A stretch of DNA of 64,000 nucleotides from Acinetobacter sp. WCHA45 (GCF_002165255.2 NZ_CP028561.1:1054001-1118000); one strand, 5' to 3'. Shown: positions 37,623 to 47,926, numbered from the stretch's first letter. Notes: generated from the sequence alone by a model not told the origin. Translations and numbers: made by a program.

Positions 37623-39355
37623 AAATCTTGGTCATTTGTATCCATATTTTTTTGCGCAATAAATTTATTAAGAACGGGTTGTTCTTCTTCATTAAGTAGT
37701 TCAAATTTGAATTGAACAAAACTCTGGGTAATTAGTTGTGCAGTCAACAGATACACTTTTACTTCCTCTTTCCCTAATCTCAAATGAACAGCTTGCTGTT
37801 CGCGAAAAATTTGCGAGCCTGGCAAAATTATTGTTGTTTTAGTTTCATCTAAATTTTGATTTTTTAAAATAAGCGCAGGGTGATAATTACTAATATGACG
37901 ATCTGCTTGTACGCGAACTGCACAAGGGAAAATTTCTTGTGCTAAAACCTCTAAGCCTAATTCTAAACTTTTTTCACTTGATTGCTTTAACCAACGAATG
38001 ACACCGCCGCGCCAATGTCCATGAGAGGTTTCTTTTACAAGAATATATTCGCCAGTTCTTAGATTTTTTGGTGCTTCGGCTGACCATTTAATTCGATAAC
38101 CATTAACACTAATATCTAAAATATCCGCTTGATAAATGGCTTTGTTTTCTCGGCTTAAACGCTGGATTGAGGATTCTTGATTGCCAGAAGAATCTTTTTT
38201 ATCCCAAGTTGATAAAAATTTTGATTCGCTTTGTAGTCCATACCCGTGTTCTAAGAGTAATGTTTCACCGAAGTTTTTTGCTTTAGATAAATAGAAGTGG
38301 GCTGTTAAGAGTCCAAAACAAATATGTAGTTGAGCTGAATATTCATAGCGTTCATGGCGACGTTCTGCCGTAGATCCTAAAATGGTCTGAACGTGGAATT
38401 TTAGAGCGGGTGTGAGATAAATCTTTTCATTCTTAGAAATGTATTCAGCATTTTTATGTAATGTTGCTGTCACATGATCAAGTAAACCATTTGTACTAAT
38501 AAAGATATTAGGATTAAATCCTGAGCTCTGTTTCTTGTTATAAATAGGTGGGTGATCTTTACTGGTATCAACCACATATTTGGTTAATTCAGTTTCCTTT
38601 GGTAATAGTTGCAGCATTTTCGCCCAGTCAAAGCTACATTGGAATAAAGCTTGAATCTCAGATTGGCGAATTTGATTGGTGTTAAAAATATCCATTAGGA
38701 TAAGTTGCGCATAAGCTTGAGCAACATTATTGAGACTTGGTTTGCCTGCTGGTTGTTCCAAAGTAGTGAGATGATATTTATGAGTTACAGCTGCATCATA
38801 CAATTGGTGAGCAATGAGCCATTGTCCTGCAACAGGTTCACTATAAAGCATATGTTGCTGATACAGGAGTTGAGTGAGTTGTTGCAATGCTTGGAAAGTC
38901 GCTAAGGTTCTTGCAGTCTGGAGATTTTTCTTTTGATTTAATGCAAAAAAAGAGAATTTTTGATGCTCAAGTTGATCGCTACTTCGGCGAACAATATTGA
39001 TATAAATCGCTGCGAAGTAACAACGCAAAAGCATTGCTAGTTCTATAATGTGTTCATTACGATCAGAGGTGATGACACCTTGATTAAAAAAATTCTTTTC
39101 TAGACTACCTAAAACATTTTCGATGGTAGGGTGTAGTGTCTGTATTAAATCAAAACGCAAAGTTTCTGAGCATTCTAATTCACTTAGCTCAAGTAAAGCT
39201 GAGAATAATGCTCTAGAGGTATCACCCAATTGCATTATGGCAAGTGTTGAAATCCATTCGTTCAAGCTTTTAGTGTTTGAATCACAAAAACTGAGTTTAT
39301 CCCTTCTTAAAACAGTGGGAATTTGAAAAATATCCGAAAATGCATTATCCATCAT
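37604..39355 (-). CDS. PilZ-like domain protein coupled to the FimX-like gene
   Basis: The 583-residue protein has a long helical N-terminal region (about 1-320). A segment RRHERYEYSAQLHICFG (about 335-352) and DISVNGYRIKW (about 425-435) then match the RxxxR and D/NxSxxG pattern of PilZ c-di-GMP binding domains, though the spacing between them is unusually long. The C-terminal part is a beta-rich domain. Its gene overlaps that of the FimX-like protein, as in Pseudomonas where a similar gene precedes fimX. The ATG at 39355 is chosen. Binding of c-di-GMP is inference. Confidence 0.62.
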   Translation of the reverse strand: MMDNAFSDIFQIPTVLRRDKLSFCDSNTKSLNEWISTLAIMQLGDTSRALFSALLELSELECSETLRFDLIQTLHPTIENVLGSLEKNFFNQGVITSDRNEHIIELAMLLRCYFAAIYINIVRRSSDQLEHQKFSFFALNQKKNLQTARTLATFQALQQLTQLLYQQHMLYSEPVAGQWLIAHQLYDAAVTHKYHLTTLEQPAGKPSLNNVAQAYAQLILMDIFNTNQIRQSEIQALFQCSFDWAKMLQLLPKETELTKYVVDTSKDHPPIYNKKQSSGFNPNIFISTNGLLDHVTATLHKNAEYISKNEKIYLTPALKFHVQTILGSTAERRHERYEYSAQLHICFGLLTAHFYLSKAKNFGETLLLEHGYGLQSESKFLSTWDKKDSSGNQESSIQRLSRENKAIYQADILDISVNGYRIKWSAEAPKNLRTGEYILVKETSHGHWRGGVIRWLKQSSEKSLELGLEVLAQEIFPCAVRVQADRHISNYHPALILKNQNLDETKTTIILPGSQIFREQQAVHLRLGKEEVKVYLLTAQLITQSFVQFKFELLNEEEQPVLNKFIAQKNMDTNDQDLWEALK

Positions 39356-39366
39356 TGTAATCAATC

Positions 39367-40383
39367 TCAGAACGTTTGAACCCCAAAAAGCGGTGTTTTA
39401 TTTTTTTCGCCCGCAATTTCCCTGACGAGTTTTGGAACTAAATATCCAGGTAAACTCGCTAATACATCACTGTATATATGATCTATCTCTGAAGATCTTA
39501 AGTCAAAATGTTGAGCACCTTTTACTTTATCCAATACATGTAAGTAATAGGGCATAACCCTCGCTTCAAATAGTCGATAACTTAGATGAGTTAAAGATGT
39601 TGCAGAGTCATTCACACCTTTAAGTAAAACTGCCTGATTTAACACAGTAATATGATGTAATGATAACTTTAATAACTTTGAACACGTGAAATCATCAAGT
39701 TCTGAAGCATGATTTGAGTGTATCACTACTACAATGCGTAGCCTACTGTTTTTTAAAATAGAAATAAGCTCTTCATCGATACGATTGGGAATAACAACTG
39801 GAACTCGTGAATGGATTCTCAATATTTTGAGTTGAGGTAAAGATTCTAATCGCTCTATCCAAAGTGCTATTTTTCGATTAGATAAAGTTAAAGGATCGCC
39901 CCCACTGAGAATGATTTCATTGATGGCAGGGTTGTCTTCAATATATTGTTTTATATTTAGCCAATCATCATTTTTGGGTAGGTTTTCTTGATATGGAAAA
40001 TGGCGGCGGAAACAATAACGGCAGTGAATTGCGCATGCACCTGTTAAGGTCAGTAAAAAGCGAGACTGGTATTTGTGTAAGACACCAGCCATTTGATTGG
40101 CTGCTTCCTCACCTAATGGGTCAGTAACAAATTCAGGATGTTCTTCAAGTTCAAGATGGTGTGGTAAAACCTGTAATAGCAAAGGATCAAATGGATCCCC
40201 AATGCGCATTTTTCCGACGAATGCACGTGGAACGCGTAATTTAAACTGTTCAGAGGCAAGTATTGCCCCTGATAATAATTGCTTGGTCGATAATTCAAGC
40301 AGATTTAACAACTCTAAAGGATCAGTAATTAGATCACTGAGTTGTGATTGCCAGTTTTTCTCTTGATGTAAATAGTTTATCAT
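39367..40383 (-). CDS. epmB: EF-P beta-lysylation protein EpmB (radical SAM, KamA-like)
   Basis: The 338-residue radical SAM enzyme has the CxxxCxxC cluster motif as CAIHCRYC (C117, C121, C124), followed by ILSGGDPLTL and a PLP-lysine region near 290. It converts lysine to (R)-beta-lysine for attachment to EF-P by EpmA. It is shorter than lysine 2,3-aminomutase, as EpmB is. It is divergent from efp, the natural partner, with 86 bp between start codons. Confidence 0.93.
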   Translation of the reverse strand: MINYLHQEKNWQSQLSDLITDPLELLNLLELSTKQLLSGAILASEQFKLRVPRAFVGKMRIGDPFDPLLLQVLPHHLELEEHPEFVTDPLGEEAANQMAGVLHKYQSRFLLTLTGACAIHCRYCFRRHFPYQENLPKNDDWLNIKQYIEDNPAINEIILSGGDPLTLSNRKIALWIERLESLPQLKILRIHSRVPVVIPNRIDEELISILKNSRLRIVVVIHSNHASELDDFTCSKLLKLSLHHITVLNQAVLLKGVNDSATSLTHLSYRLFEARVMPYYLHVLDKVKGAQHFDLRSSEIDHIYSDVLASLPGYLVPKLVREIAGEKNKTPLFGVQTF

Positions 40384-40469
40384 GCCATACGTTAAAATAG
40401 TGATAGCCTAAGCTGTGCGCGTAGTCTAGCACTAATAGATTTGAGTTTTAAGTTTGGAGTGAGCCTTTC

Positions 40470-41039
40470 ATGGCCTATTATTCTACAAATGATTTTAAAG
40501 CAGGCCTCAAGGTTATGCTTGATGGCAACCCATGTTCAATCATGGAAAACGAATATGTAAAACCAGGTAAAGGTCAGGCGTTCAACCGTGTGAAACTGCG
40601 TAACCTGCGTTCTGGTAAGGTATTGGAAAAAACTTTCAAGTCAGGTGACTCTTTGGAAGCCGCTGATATTGTTGAAGTTGAAATGGATTACCTCTACAAC
40701 GATGGCGAAATGTGGAACTTCATGGACCCTGTATCTTTCGAGCAAATCGCTGCTGACAAAACTGCAATGGGTGATGCTGCGAAATGGTTAAAAGACGATT
40801 CAAATGAAAAATGTACCATCATGCTCTTCAATGGCGTACCTTTAACAGTGAGTCCACCGAACTTTGTTGTGTTGAAAATCGTTGAAACTGATCCAGGTGT
40901 ACGTGGTGATACTTCTGGCGGTGGCGGTAAGCCAGCGAAACTTGAAACAGGTGCAGTAGTACGTGTTCCATTATTCGTTCAGCAAGAAGAAAGTGTTCGT
41001 GTAGATACTCGTACTGGTGACTACCTAGAGCGTGCCTAA
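40470..41039 (+). CDS. efp: Elongation factor P
   Basis: The 189-residue protein has the three beta-barrel domains of EF-P. Lys34 in the loop YVKPGKGQA is at the E. coli modification position and would receive beta-lysine through EpmB (next door) and EpmA. The C-terminal GDYLERA is typical. EF-P relieves ribosome stalling at polyproline. GGAG lies before the ATG. Confidence 0.97.
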   Translation: MAYYSTNDFKAGLKVMLDGNPCSIMENEYVKPGKGQAFNRVKLRNLRSGKVLEKTFKSGDSLEAADIVEVEMDYLYNDGEMWNFMDPVSFEQIAADKTAMGDAAKWLKDDSNEKCTIMLFNGVPLTVSPPNFVVLKIVETDPGVRGDTSGGGGKPAKLETGAVVRVPLFVQQEESVRVDTRTGDYLERA

Positions 41040-41067
41040 TCGTTAAACATAAAGTATACGATTATCG

Positions 41068-41092
41068 AAGGGATGATAAAGAATCATCCCTT
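41068..41092 (+). terminator. Rho-independent terminator of efp
   Basis: AAGGGATGAT (41068-41077) pairs with ATCATCCCTT (41083-41092), followed by TTTTT. Confidence 0.9.
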
Positions 41093-41216
41093 TTTTTATG
41101 CCAAAGTATTAGATAAATCTATTTTAATAAACGATAAACTCACGAAGATATTTTCTAAAGAAAATATAGGAATGGAAATCCAAATCACCAAAAGTGAAAT
41201 ATTTGAGAGGTTTTGA

Positions 41217-43322
41217 ATGGAGATAACACAAGCAAAAACATCGCTTTCTTCTAAGATTCTATGGAGTTTAGTTGCCATTATCGGGGCAATTTCTTTTGGG
41301 ATATTGGCGGTGAGTCGCGGTGAGCATGTAAATGCAGTTTGGTTGGTTCTCGCTGCTGTCTGTGTATATAGCATTGCATATCGGTTCTACAGTTTATTTA
41401 TCGCAAACAAGGTTTTTGAATTAAACCCAAGGCGATTAACCCCAGCTCATCGTTTAAACGATGGTTTGGATTATGTTCCTACTAATAAATACGTTTTATT
41501 TGGACATCATTTCGCTGCTATCGCAGGTGCAGGGCCGTTGGTGGGACCAATTCTAGCAGCGCAGATGGGTTATTTGCCTGGAACAATCTGGCTTCTGGTG
41601 GGTGTGGTGATTGCTGGGGCAGTGCAGGATTTTCTGGTTCTATTTATTTCAACACGGCGTGATGGCCGGTCTTTGGGTGAAATGGCAAAACAGGAGTTAG
41701 GTACTTTCGCAGGTGTTATTGTGATGTTGGGTACGCTCGGTGTCATGATTATTATTCTTGCGGTATTGGCTTTAGTTGTTGTAAAAGCCTTGGCACATAG
41801 TCCGTGGGGTGTGTTTAGTATTGCCGCCACCATTCCAATTGCGCTGTTCATGGGCATTTATATGCGTTACCTACGTCCAGGAAAAATTGCAGAGGTATCC
41901 ATCATCGGTTTTGTGCTGATGATGGCTGCAATTGTCTTTGGTGGTGATGTGGCGAAAGACCCATATTGGGGGCAATTGTTTACCCTCAGTGGAACACAGT
42001 TGACTTGGGCACTGATCATTTATGGCTTTATTGCCTCTGTCTTGCCAGTCTGGTTGCTGTTGGCACCGCGTGACTATCTATCTACTTTCCTTAAAATCGG
42101 TGTGATTGCAGGTCTGGCTGTTGGGATTATCTTTGCCATGCCTGACCTGAAAATGCCTGCGGTGACCCATTTTATTGATGGTACAGGTCCTGTATTTGCA
42201 GGCAGTTTATTCCCTTTCCTATTTATTACCATTGCATGTGGTGCGATTTCAGGTTTCCATGCGCTGGTTTCTTCTGGAACAACCCCAAAACTGGTTGATA
42301 ATGAAGTCAATATCCGCATGATCGGTTATGGCGGCATGTTGATGGAATCTGGTGTCGGGATAATGGCCATGATCTGCGCAACTGTACTTGATCCAGGGAT
42401 TTATTTTGCGATTAATGCACCAGCGGCAGTTCTGGGTACAACGGTAGATACTGCTGCGGAAGCGGTGCGTAATCTAGGTTTTATCGTTACACCTGAGATG
42501 CTGACTGTGCTTGCTCAGGAGGTTGGTGAAAGTTCAATCCTTTCTCGTACTGGTGGAGCGCCAACTTTTGCGATTGGTATGGCTCATATCATTTCGGAAA
42601 TTTTCAATAGTCGTGCAATGATGGCATTTTGGTATCACTTTGCCATCCTGTTTGAAGCCTTATTTATCCTTACCGCAGTAGATGCAGGAACACGTGCCTG
42701 CCGTTTCATGGTGCAAGATACGGTTGGTATCGTGATACCAGCGGTGAAACAGTCCAGCTCATTCTTTGGAAATTTGGTTGGGACGTCTGTGGCAGTTGCA
42801 GGTTGGGGCTTCTTTGTCTATCAAGGCGTGGTTGATCCTCTCGGTGGTATTAACTCCTTGTGGCCATTATTCGGAATTGGTAATCAAATCCTTGCGTCAA
42901 TGGCATTGATCTTAGGTACGGTTATTTTATTCAAGATGAAGAAAGAGAAGTATGTTTGGGTAACGATTGTTCCAACGATTTTCCTATTTATTACTTCTAT
43001 GACGGCGGGTTGGCAAAAGATTTTCCACGAAAATCCTAAGATTGGCTTCCTTGCTCAAGCGAATCGTTTCTCTGATGCAATTGCACGTGGTGATGTAATT
43101 GCACCTGCGAAGTCAGTTGCTGAGATGCAGACGATTGTGTTGTCGAATCAGATTAATGCAGTACTTTGTGGATTCTTTATGATTGTTGCAATTGTTATGA
43201 TTATTGCATCAATCGGAATTATTCGTCGTGCGTTACAAAGCCCTGTCCCAACAGTAAATGAAGCACCTGCCGTATTTACTGAAACTGCAATGACAGCAGA
43301 AACAGTGAAGGGAGAGTCGTGA
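41217..43322 (+). CDS. cstA: Carbon starvation protein A (pyruvate/peptide transporter family)
   Basis: The 701-residue membrane protein has about 16-18 hydrophobic segments and CstA signatures: FGHHFAAIAGAGPLVGPILAAQMGYLPG, VQDFLVLFISTRRDGRSLG, ISGFHALVSSGTTPK and GWGFFVYQGVVDPLGG. E. coli relatives CstA and BtsT import peptides or pyruvate; which applies here is not clear. The stop codon overlaps the start of the small partner gene, as in E. coli cstA-ybdD and btsT-yjiX. Confidence 0.94.
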   Translation: MEITQAKTSLSSKILWSLVAIIGAISFGILAVSRGEHVNAVWLVLAAVCVYSIAYRFYSLFIANKVFELNPRRLTPAHRLNDGLDYVPTNKYVLFGHHFAAIAGAGPLVGPILAAQMGYLPGTIWLLVGVVIAGAVQDFLVLFISTRRDGRSLGEMAKQELGTFAGVIVMLGTLGVMIIILAVLALVVVKALAHSPWGVFSIAATIPIALFMGIYMRYLRPGKIAEVSIIGFVLMMAAIVFGGDVAKDPYWGQLFTLSGTQLTWALIIYGFIASVLPVWLLLAPRDYLSTFLKIGVIAGLAVGIIFAMPDLKMPAVTHFIDGTGPVFAGSLFPFLFITIACGAISGFHALVSSGTTPKLVDNEVNIRMIGYGGMLMESGVGIMAMICATVLDPGIYFAINAPAAVLGTTVDTAAEAVRNLGFIVTPEMLTVLAQEVGESSILSRTGGAPTFAIGMAHIISEIFNSRAMMAFWYHFAILFEALFILTAVDAGTRACRFMVQDTVGIVIPAVKQSSSFFGNLVGTSVAVAGWGFFVYQGVVDPLGGINSLWPLFGIGNQILASMALILGTVILFKMKKEKYVWVTIVPTIFLFITSMTAGWQKIFHENPKIGFLAQANRFSDAIARGDVIAPAKSVAEMQTIVLSNQINAVLCGFFMIVAIVMIIASIGIIRRALQSPVPTVNEAPAVFTETAMTAETVKGES

Positions 43323-43624
43323 TGGATTTTAAAATTGCTAGGCAAGGAAGTGCTGTGATTGTGAAGATCATTAAGTTCACTATCATGTCGCAAAAACACC
43401 TGATTTTTTCGCCCAAAAACTGGTCTCGTATTGCAACTTTATGGCAAAACTTGCAAAAAAGTTTTCGTTTGATGGTGGGTGTGCCTGATTATGAAAATTA
43501 CGTAAAGCATATGCAAGCGCATCATCCAGATTTAACGCCAATGGATGCTAAGACTTTTTATCGTCATTGTATCGATGCACGTTATCCATCATCAGGTGGT
43601 AATTTGAAAAAATGTCCTTGCTAG
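43322..43624 (+). CDS. YbdD/YjiX family small protein
   Basis: The C-terminal 65 residues (LMVGVPDYENYVKHMQAHHPD to a CPC end) match the YbdD/YjiX family that accompanies CstA-type transporters. The start at 43322 shares bases with the cstA stop (TGATG) and follows a strong GGGAGAG site, giving 100 residues; the family is usually about 65-70. An internal ATG at 43385 would give 80 residues. A partner role with the transporter is inferred from the constant pairing. Confidence 0.85.
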   Translation: MDFKIARQGSAVIVKIIKFTIMSQKHLIFSPKNWSRIATLWQNLQKSFRLMVGVPDYENYVKHMQAHHPDLTPMDAKTFYRHCIDARYPSSGGNLKKCPC

Positions 43625-43702
43625 AAGTCATTTGATTTCTTTGAAAAAAAACTAAAACAGTGTATGTTGAATCATGCACTGTTTTAGTTTGAGGATTACG
43701 TT

Positions 43703-44662
43703 ATGTGGGGCATGGAAAAAGCTTCTATTCAAGAAAAACAACAAAAAAATCAAGAAGTAGAGCAAAATATTAAAAATTTTACTCAGAAAATCGAACGTTT
43801 TTTGGTTGAAGTGAATCAACTTATTTTAGATAAACCACAACAAACTAAATTAGCGCTGACCTGTTTATTGGCAGGTGGCCATGTATTGTTTGAAGATTTA
43901 CCAGGATTGGGTAAAACGACTCTAGCGAGTGCCTTAGCTCGTCTAGCAGGGCTGCATTTTCAGCGGATTCAATTTACCAATGACATGTTGGCGAGTGATG
44001 TCATTGGAATCAATATTTTTAATCAAAAAGAACATTTATTTGAGTTCAAGAAAGGTCCAATTTTTACTCAGATTTTATTGGCAGATGAGATCAATCGTTG
44101 TAGTCCAAAAACACAGAGTGCATTACTTGAAGCTATGGAAGAAGGTGCGGTCACTGTTGATGGAACACATTATGACTTACCGCAACCATTTTGGGTGCTG
44201 GCAACGCAGAATCCACTATTTCAAAGTGGAACTTATGCTTTGCCTGAGTCACAACTTGACCGTTTCTTGATGCGTTTATCGCTCGGTTATCCGTCTCGTC
44301 AAGCTGAAAAACTACTGTTACAACAAAGCTCACGTCAGGTTTTAATTCATCAATTAGAAGCGGTATTTACGCAAGTTGATATTTTGCAATTACGTGAATT
44401 AGCAAAACAGGTTTTTCTAAGTGATGCTGTACTCAATTATATTTTAGATTTGGCTGCTGAAACACGTAAACAACGGCATGGCTTATCAACACGTGGAGTA
44501 TTGGCATTAAAAGCTGCTGCACAAGCTTATGCACTGGTTGAAGGTCGCAGCTTTGTGACTACTGATGATGTGCAAACCATTTTTGTTGCCGTGGTTGCTC
44601 ATCGTTTAAGTTTAGGCGAAATAGAGGTAAAACAAATTTTGCAATCGGTTGATGTCTTATAG
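43703..44662 (+). CDS. MoxR-type AAA ATPase
   Basis: The 319-residue protein has a helical start, then the AAA core: Walker A DLPGLGKTT (about 65-73), Walker B LLADEINR (about 130-137), ATQNP sensor 1 and the MoxR-type SLGYPSR segment. A C-terminal lid with HGLSTRGVLALK follows. MoxR ATPases act as chaperones for neighbouring DUF58 or von Willebrand-type proteins. It heads an operon with a DUF58 gene and a transglutaminase gene. GAGG precedes the ATG. Confidence 0.92.
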   Translation: MWGMEKASIQEKQQKNQEVEQNIKNFTQKIERFLVEVNQLILDKPQQTKLALTCLLAGGHVLFEDLPGLGKTTLASALARLAGLHFQRIQFTNDMLASDVIGINIFNQKEHLFEFKKGPIFTQILLADEINRCSPKTQSALLEAMEEGAVTVDGTHYDLPQPFWVLATQNPLFQSGTYALPESQLDRFLMRLSLGYPSRQAEKLLLQQSSRQVLIHQLEAVFTQVDILQLRELAKQVFLSDAVLNYILDLAAETRKQRHGLSTRGVLALKAAAQAYALVEGRSFVTTDDVQTIFVAVVAHRLSLGEIEVKQILQSVDVL

Positions 44663-44675
44663 TTGAGATTGGCTT

Positions 44676-45578
44676 ATGCAAAGGATTCAGCAGTGGATTG
44701 CGAAACGCTTTCAGGTTAATGGGACTAAAACCCTGTTACAGAAAGATGTTTTGGTTTTTATTTATAAGCAGGGTTTTCTATATCTCATTCTGATTCTAAT
44801 TACCTTTATTGCAGGGATTAACTATGCAAATAATTTGATTTTAGGTTTTTGTTTTCTAATCAGTGCAATTTTATGGATTAATTTTTATCTCACATTCAAG
44901 CAATTGCATGTTTTACAAATTGATCTGATTGCAGCTGAAGTTGGGCAAGTCGATCAGCCTTTCATTTTAAAACTTCGCTTTAGTCAGCCATCGGTAATGA
45001 CCCGATATTTACGTATTCAATGGCTGCAACAAGAACAATTAATTTATTTAGATCAGCAACAACAGACCTTCGAACTGGCTTTTTTTCCAAAGCAGCGTGG
45101 TTTATTTGAATTTGGTGCAATGAAAATTTATTCGACCTATCCTTTAGGTTTGGTGCGAGCGTGGACTTATTTATATCCAAAACAAAAAGTGTGGATTGCA
45201 CCTAAAGCGCATGATTGGCAAAAAGAACATAAAAATCAACCAACCAATGCGAACGATAGTTTAGATGAATTTAAGGAGCTTAGGGCCTTTCAACAAGGTG
45301 ATTCTTATCAAAATGTGGCATGGAAGCAAGTTGCTCGAGGACAGGGCTTTTTTATCAAAATGTTTGAAGCTCAAGCCAATCATCAACATTTAGAAATTGA
45401 TTATCAAAAAATTCCTGCGCAAAGTCATGAAGAAAAATTAAGCTATATGATGGGATTAATTGAGCAATGTGAACAACTTGGTCATGATTATGCATTGATA
45501 CTGCCACATGCAAGATTAGAAAGTGGTCAGGGGCAGATGCAGCTTCTTCAAGCAAAACTTCTACTTGCACAGGCCTAA
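44676..45578 (+). CDS. DUF58 domain membrane protein
   Basis: The 300-residue protein has two adjacent transmembrane helices at about 27-70 and a C-terminal DUF58 part. The signature there is FKELRAFQQGDSYQNVAWKQVARGQGFFIKMFE. It lies 13 bp after the MoxR gene and 4 bp before the transglutaminase gene. The conserved trio suggests one machine at the inner membrane, possibly for cell envelope assembly. The molecular function is not known. Confidence 0.88.
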   Translation: MQRIQQWIAKRFQVNGTKTLLQKDVLVFIYKQGFLYLILILITFIAGINYANNLILGFCFLISAILWINFYLTFKQLHVLQIDLIAAEVGQVDQPFILKLRFSQPSVMTRYLRIQWLQQEQLIYLDQQQQTFELAFFPKQRGLFEFGAMKIYSTYPLGLVRAWTYLYPKQKVWIAPKAHDWQKEHKNQPTNANDSLDEFKELRAFQQGDSYQNVAWKQVARGQGFFIKMFEAQANHQHLEIDYQKIPAQSHEEKLSYMMGLIEQCEQLGHDYALILPHARLESGQGQMQLLQAKLLLAQA

Positions 45579-45582
45579 GATT

Positions 45583-47571
45583 ATGACCAAACAAATCTAT
45601 TTTTGCATTTTAGCTGTATTGGCATTTGTATTAATTGGGCAAGTGGCTTTTATTCCTGTGACATTGAGTTGGTTGTGGGGCGTTATTTGGCTTATATTGG
45701 TATGGCGATATAGCAAACAAAAAATTTCACCATTTCCACGCTTATTTTTAGTTTTTTTCTCTTTATTATCTTTGGGTCTTATTTATTTAAATTATCAAAC
45801 TTTACTGGGAGTAGAAGCTGGAGTCGCATTTTTAAGTACGTGTTTATTTGCGAAAAGTTTGGAAGCCAAGAATACCCGTGATTTATTGATTGTATTTAAC
45901 TTTGCCTTATTCGTCAGTGCCAGTTTATTGTTACATAGTCAGGCATTCTGGATGGCTGTCCTGGTTTTTTCAGCATTTGTGATATGTTTGATGGGGTTGT
46001 ATCGGATTCAAACTGGTCTATTTAACCAGCATCAATTATTATCCAATCAGTTAAAAAATGATGTTAAACAAATTCTAAAGTTTGTCGGGATTGCGACACC
46101 GTTCTTTATTATATTATTTATTTTCTTTCCTCGGTTGCCACCCCTTTGGGCGATTCCTATTCAGAAAAATCAAGCTATTACTGGGATTAGCGATCGTATG
46201 TCTCCAGGAGACATTGCACAACTATCACAATCATCGGCTTTGGCTTTTCGTGTTGTTGCAGATATGAGACAACTACCAGATAGACAGGAACTTTACTGGC
46301 GTGCTTTGGTTTTGGATGAGTATGATGGTACAACATGGACCAGTAGTTTTTATAATCAACAGATTAAAAGCGTAACCTCAAATTCTCAAGGAGTTGCCTA
46401 TCAATACTTAGCTGCTGATGAACAGGCAAATTGGATCATGGGGTTGGAATATTCCATTCCACAAGAACGTTATTTACAACTGTATCAAGATGATAGTATA
46501 CGCCCATCTAAACTTATTAAACGTAATCAACCTATCCAAATGTTTTGGTTGGGGCGTACATCAACATCTTCTACTTTGTTATCATCACGTCAAATTGAAT
46601 TTAATACTCGATTTGATGAAGATCGCGATGAGAAAGCACAACAATTAGCCCGTCAACTGTTTGAACAAAGTCAGCGACTGCCTGAAAAATATATAAAAAC
46701 TGTGCTTAATTGGTATAGAAAGAATAACTTCGTTTATACGCTGACCCCAGGAACATTAAGTGGGGATCGTATAGATCAATTTTTATTTTCTAGTCGCAAG
46801 GGTTTCTGTGAACATTATGCATCTAGTTTCGTGATGCTGATGCGCTATGCAGGGATTCCTGCCAGAGTTGTGACAGGTTATCAAGGTGGACAGTTTGCAT
46901 TAGATGGAGAAAGTTGGGAGATTCGTCAATTTGATGCACATGCTTGGAGTGAAGTGTATCTAGATGGTGAATGGCAAAGAATTGACCCTACAGCAATTAT
47001 TGCACCACAACGTATAGATTCAGGAATGCAGAATTATATGGCGGAGGATCAGAAAGTTTGGGGAGATGCACAGGCACAAGCATGGCGTTTACAACAGTTT
47101 AAATTTCTGAAAAACATGCGTGTTTGGAGTGACTATTTAGGTTATCAATGGCAATCCAAAGTAGTCGGTTATGATGCCGAAAAACAAAAAAATTGGTTAT
47201 CTAAGCTAGGCTTTAATTCGAGCTATAGTTATGTGCTGATCTTAATTATAGGAATTGCAGGAATTTTAGCTGTATACGTTGGTTTTTATTGGTGGAGACA
47301 AACACGTCAGCAAGAATTATATCAACGTGTCATTATTCAATTCCAAAAGCAATTGCCTAAACATTTGCATAAAAGATCAGAGGAAACATTTCAAGTTTGG
47401 ATGCAGCGTTTATCAAGTGTAGATAGTGATCAAAAATCATTTCATCAAGTAGTTGTGTTATATCAAAAAATTGTGTTTTTAGAACAGAATACTCAGCAAA
47501 ATATTCAAGAATTTAAGAAACTGCTTAAAGTCTGTGCGATCGCAATTAAACAATCTCAAAAAAACTTGTGA
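45583..47571 (+). CDS. TgpA-type membrane transglutaminase-like protein
   Basis: The 662-residue protein has about five N-terminal transmembrane helices, a periplasmic transglutaminase-like domain, and a further helix near 550 followed by a cytoplasmic tail. The catalytic triad is visible as Cys in RKGFCEHY, His in DAHAWSEVY and Asp in QRIDPTA. Pseudomonas TgpA is an essential periplasmic protein of this kind. The start ATG at 45583 is chosen; an upstream frame would overlap DUF58. It is the last gene of the MoxR-DUF58-TgpA operon. Confidence 0.9.
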   Translation: MTKQIYFCILAVLAFVLIGQVAFIPVTLSWLWGVIWLILVWRYSKQKISPFPRLFLVFFSLLSLGLIYLNYQTLLGVEAGVAFLSTCLFAKSLEAKNTRDLLIVFNFALFVSASLLLHSQAFWMAVLVFSAFVICLMGLYRIQTGLFNQHQLLSNQLKNDVKQILKFVGIATPFFIILFIFFPRLPPLWAIPIQKNQAITGISDRMSPGDIAQLSQSSALAFRVVADMRQLPDRQELYWRALVLDEYDGTTWTSSFYNQQIKSVTSNSQGVAYQYLAADEQANWIMGLEYSIPQERYLQLYQDDSIRPSKLIKRNQPIQMFWLGRTSTSSTLLSSRQIEFNTRFDEDRDEKAQQLARQLFEQSQRLPEKYIKTVLNWYRKNNFVYTLTPGTLSGDRIDQFLFSSRKGFCEHYASSFVMLMRYAGIPARVVTGYQGGQFALDGESWEIRQFDAHAWSEVYLDGEWQRIDPTAIIAPQRIDSGMQNYMAEDQKVWGDAQAQAWRLQQFKFLKNMRVWSDYLGYQWQSKVVGYDAEKQKNWLSKLGFNSSYSYVLILIIGIAGILAVYVGFYWWRQTRQQELYQRVIIQFQKQLPKHLHKRSEETFQVWMQRLSSVDSDQKSFHQVVVLYQKIVFLEQNTQQNIQEFKKLLKVCAIAIKQSQKNL

Positions 47572-47605
47572 AGCTGATTAAAAATGAATATTATGCTCTC
47601 ATTCT

Positions 47606-47682
47606 AGGTGTATAGCTCAGTTGGTTAGAGCGCTACGTTGACATCGTAGAGGTCTCCAGTTCGAGTCTGGATATACCTACCA
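47606..47682 (+). tRNA. tRNA-Val(GAC)
   Basis: The 77-nt gene has acceptor AGGTGTA/TATACCT, anticodon stem CTACG/CGTAG around TTGACAT (anticodon GAC), discriminator A and encoded CCA. Confidence 0.96.
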
Positions 47683-47694
47683 AGATTTGAATAG

Positions 47695-47729
47695 AAAAAG
47701 CCCTAAGTTTATAAAAATTAGGGCTTTTT
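47695..47729 (+). terminator. Terminator of tRNA-Val
   Basis: AAAAAGCCCTAA (47695-47706) pairs with TTAGGGCTTTTT (47718-47729), followed by T. Confidence 0.88.
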
Positions 47730-47926
47730 TATTAATAACACAAATATTTGCTTAGAAGAATAACTCGGTAACTGGGTTGAATTGCAATTTAGAATGAGTT
47801 TCTTATACTCATTATACTTGAACAATTTTTATCAGATATTAGAATCTTGACTCAGCCTGATATTGGTGCTAATTTAATCAATAAGGAAGTCATATACTAT
47901 TTGCGATTTAAGAGAAATCTTGCCTA

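Noticed and set aside
47740..47926. Short open stretch between tRNA-Val and the IS5 copy as a gene split by the insertion
   Set aside because: Rejoining the flanks across the CTA duplication gives a stop within a codon of the junction, and there is no ribosome site or recognisable protein.
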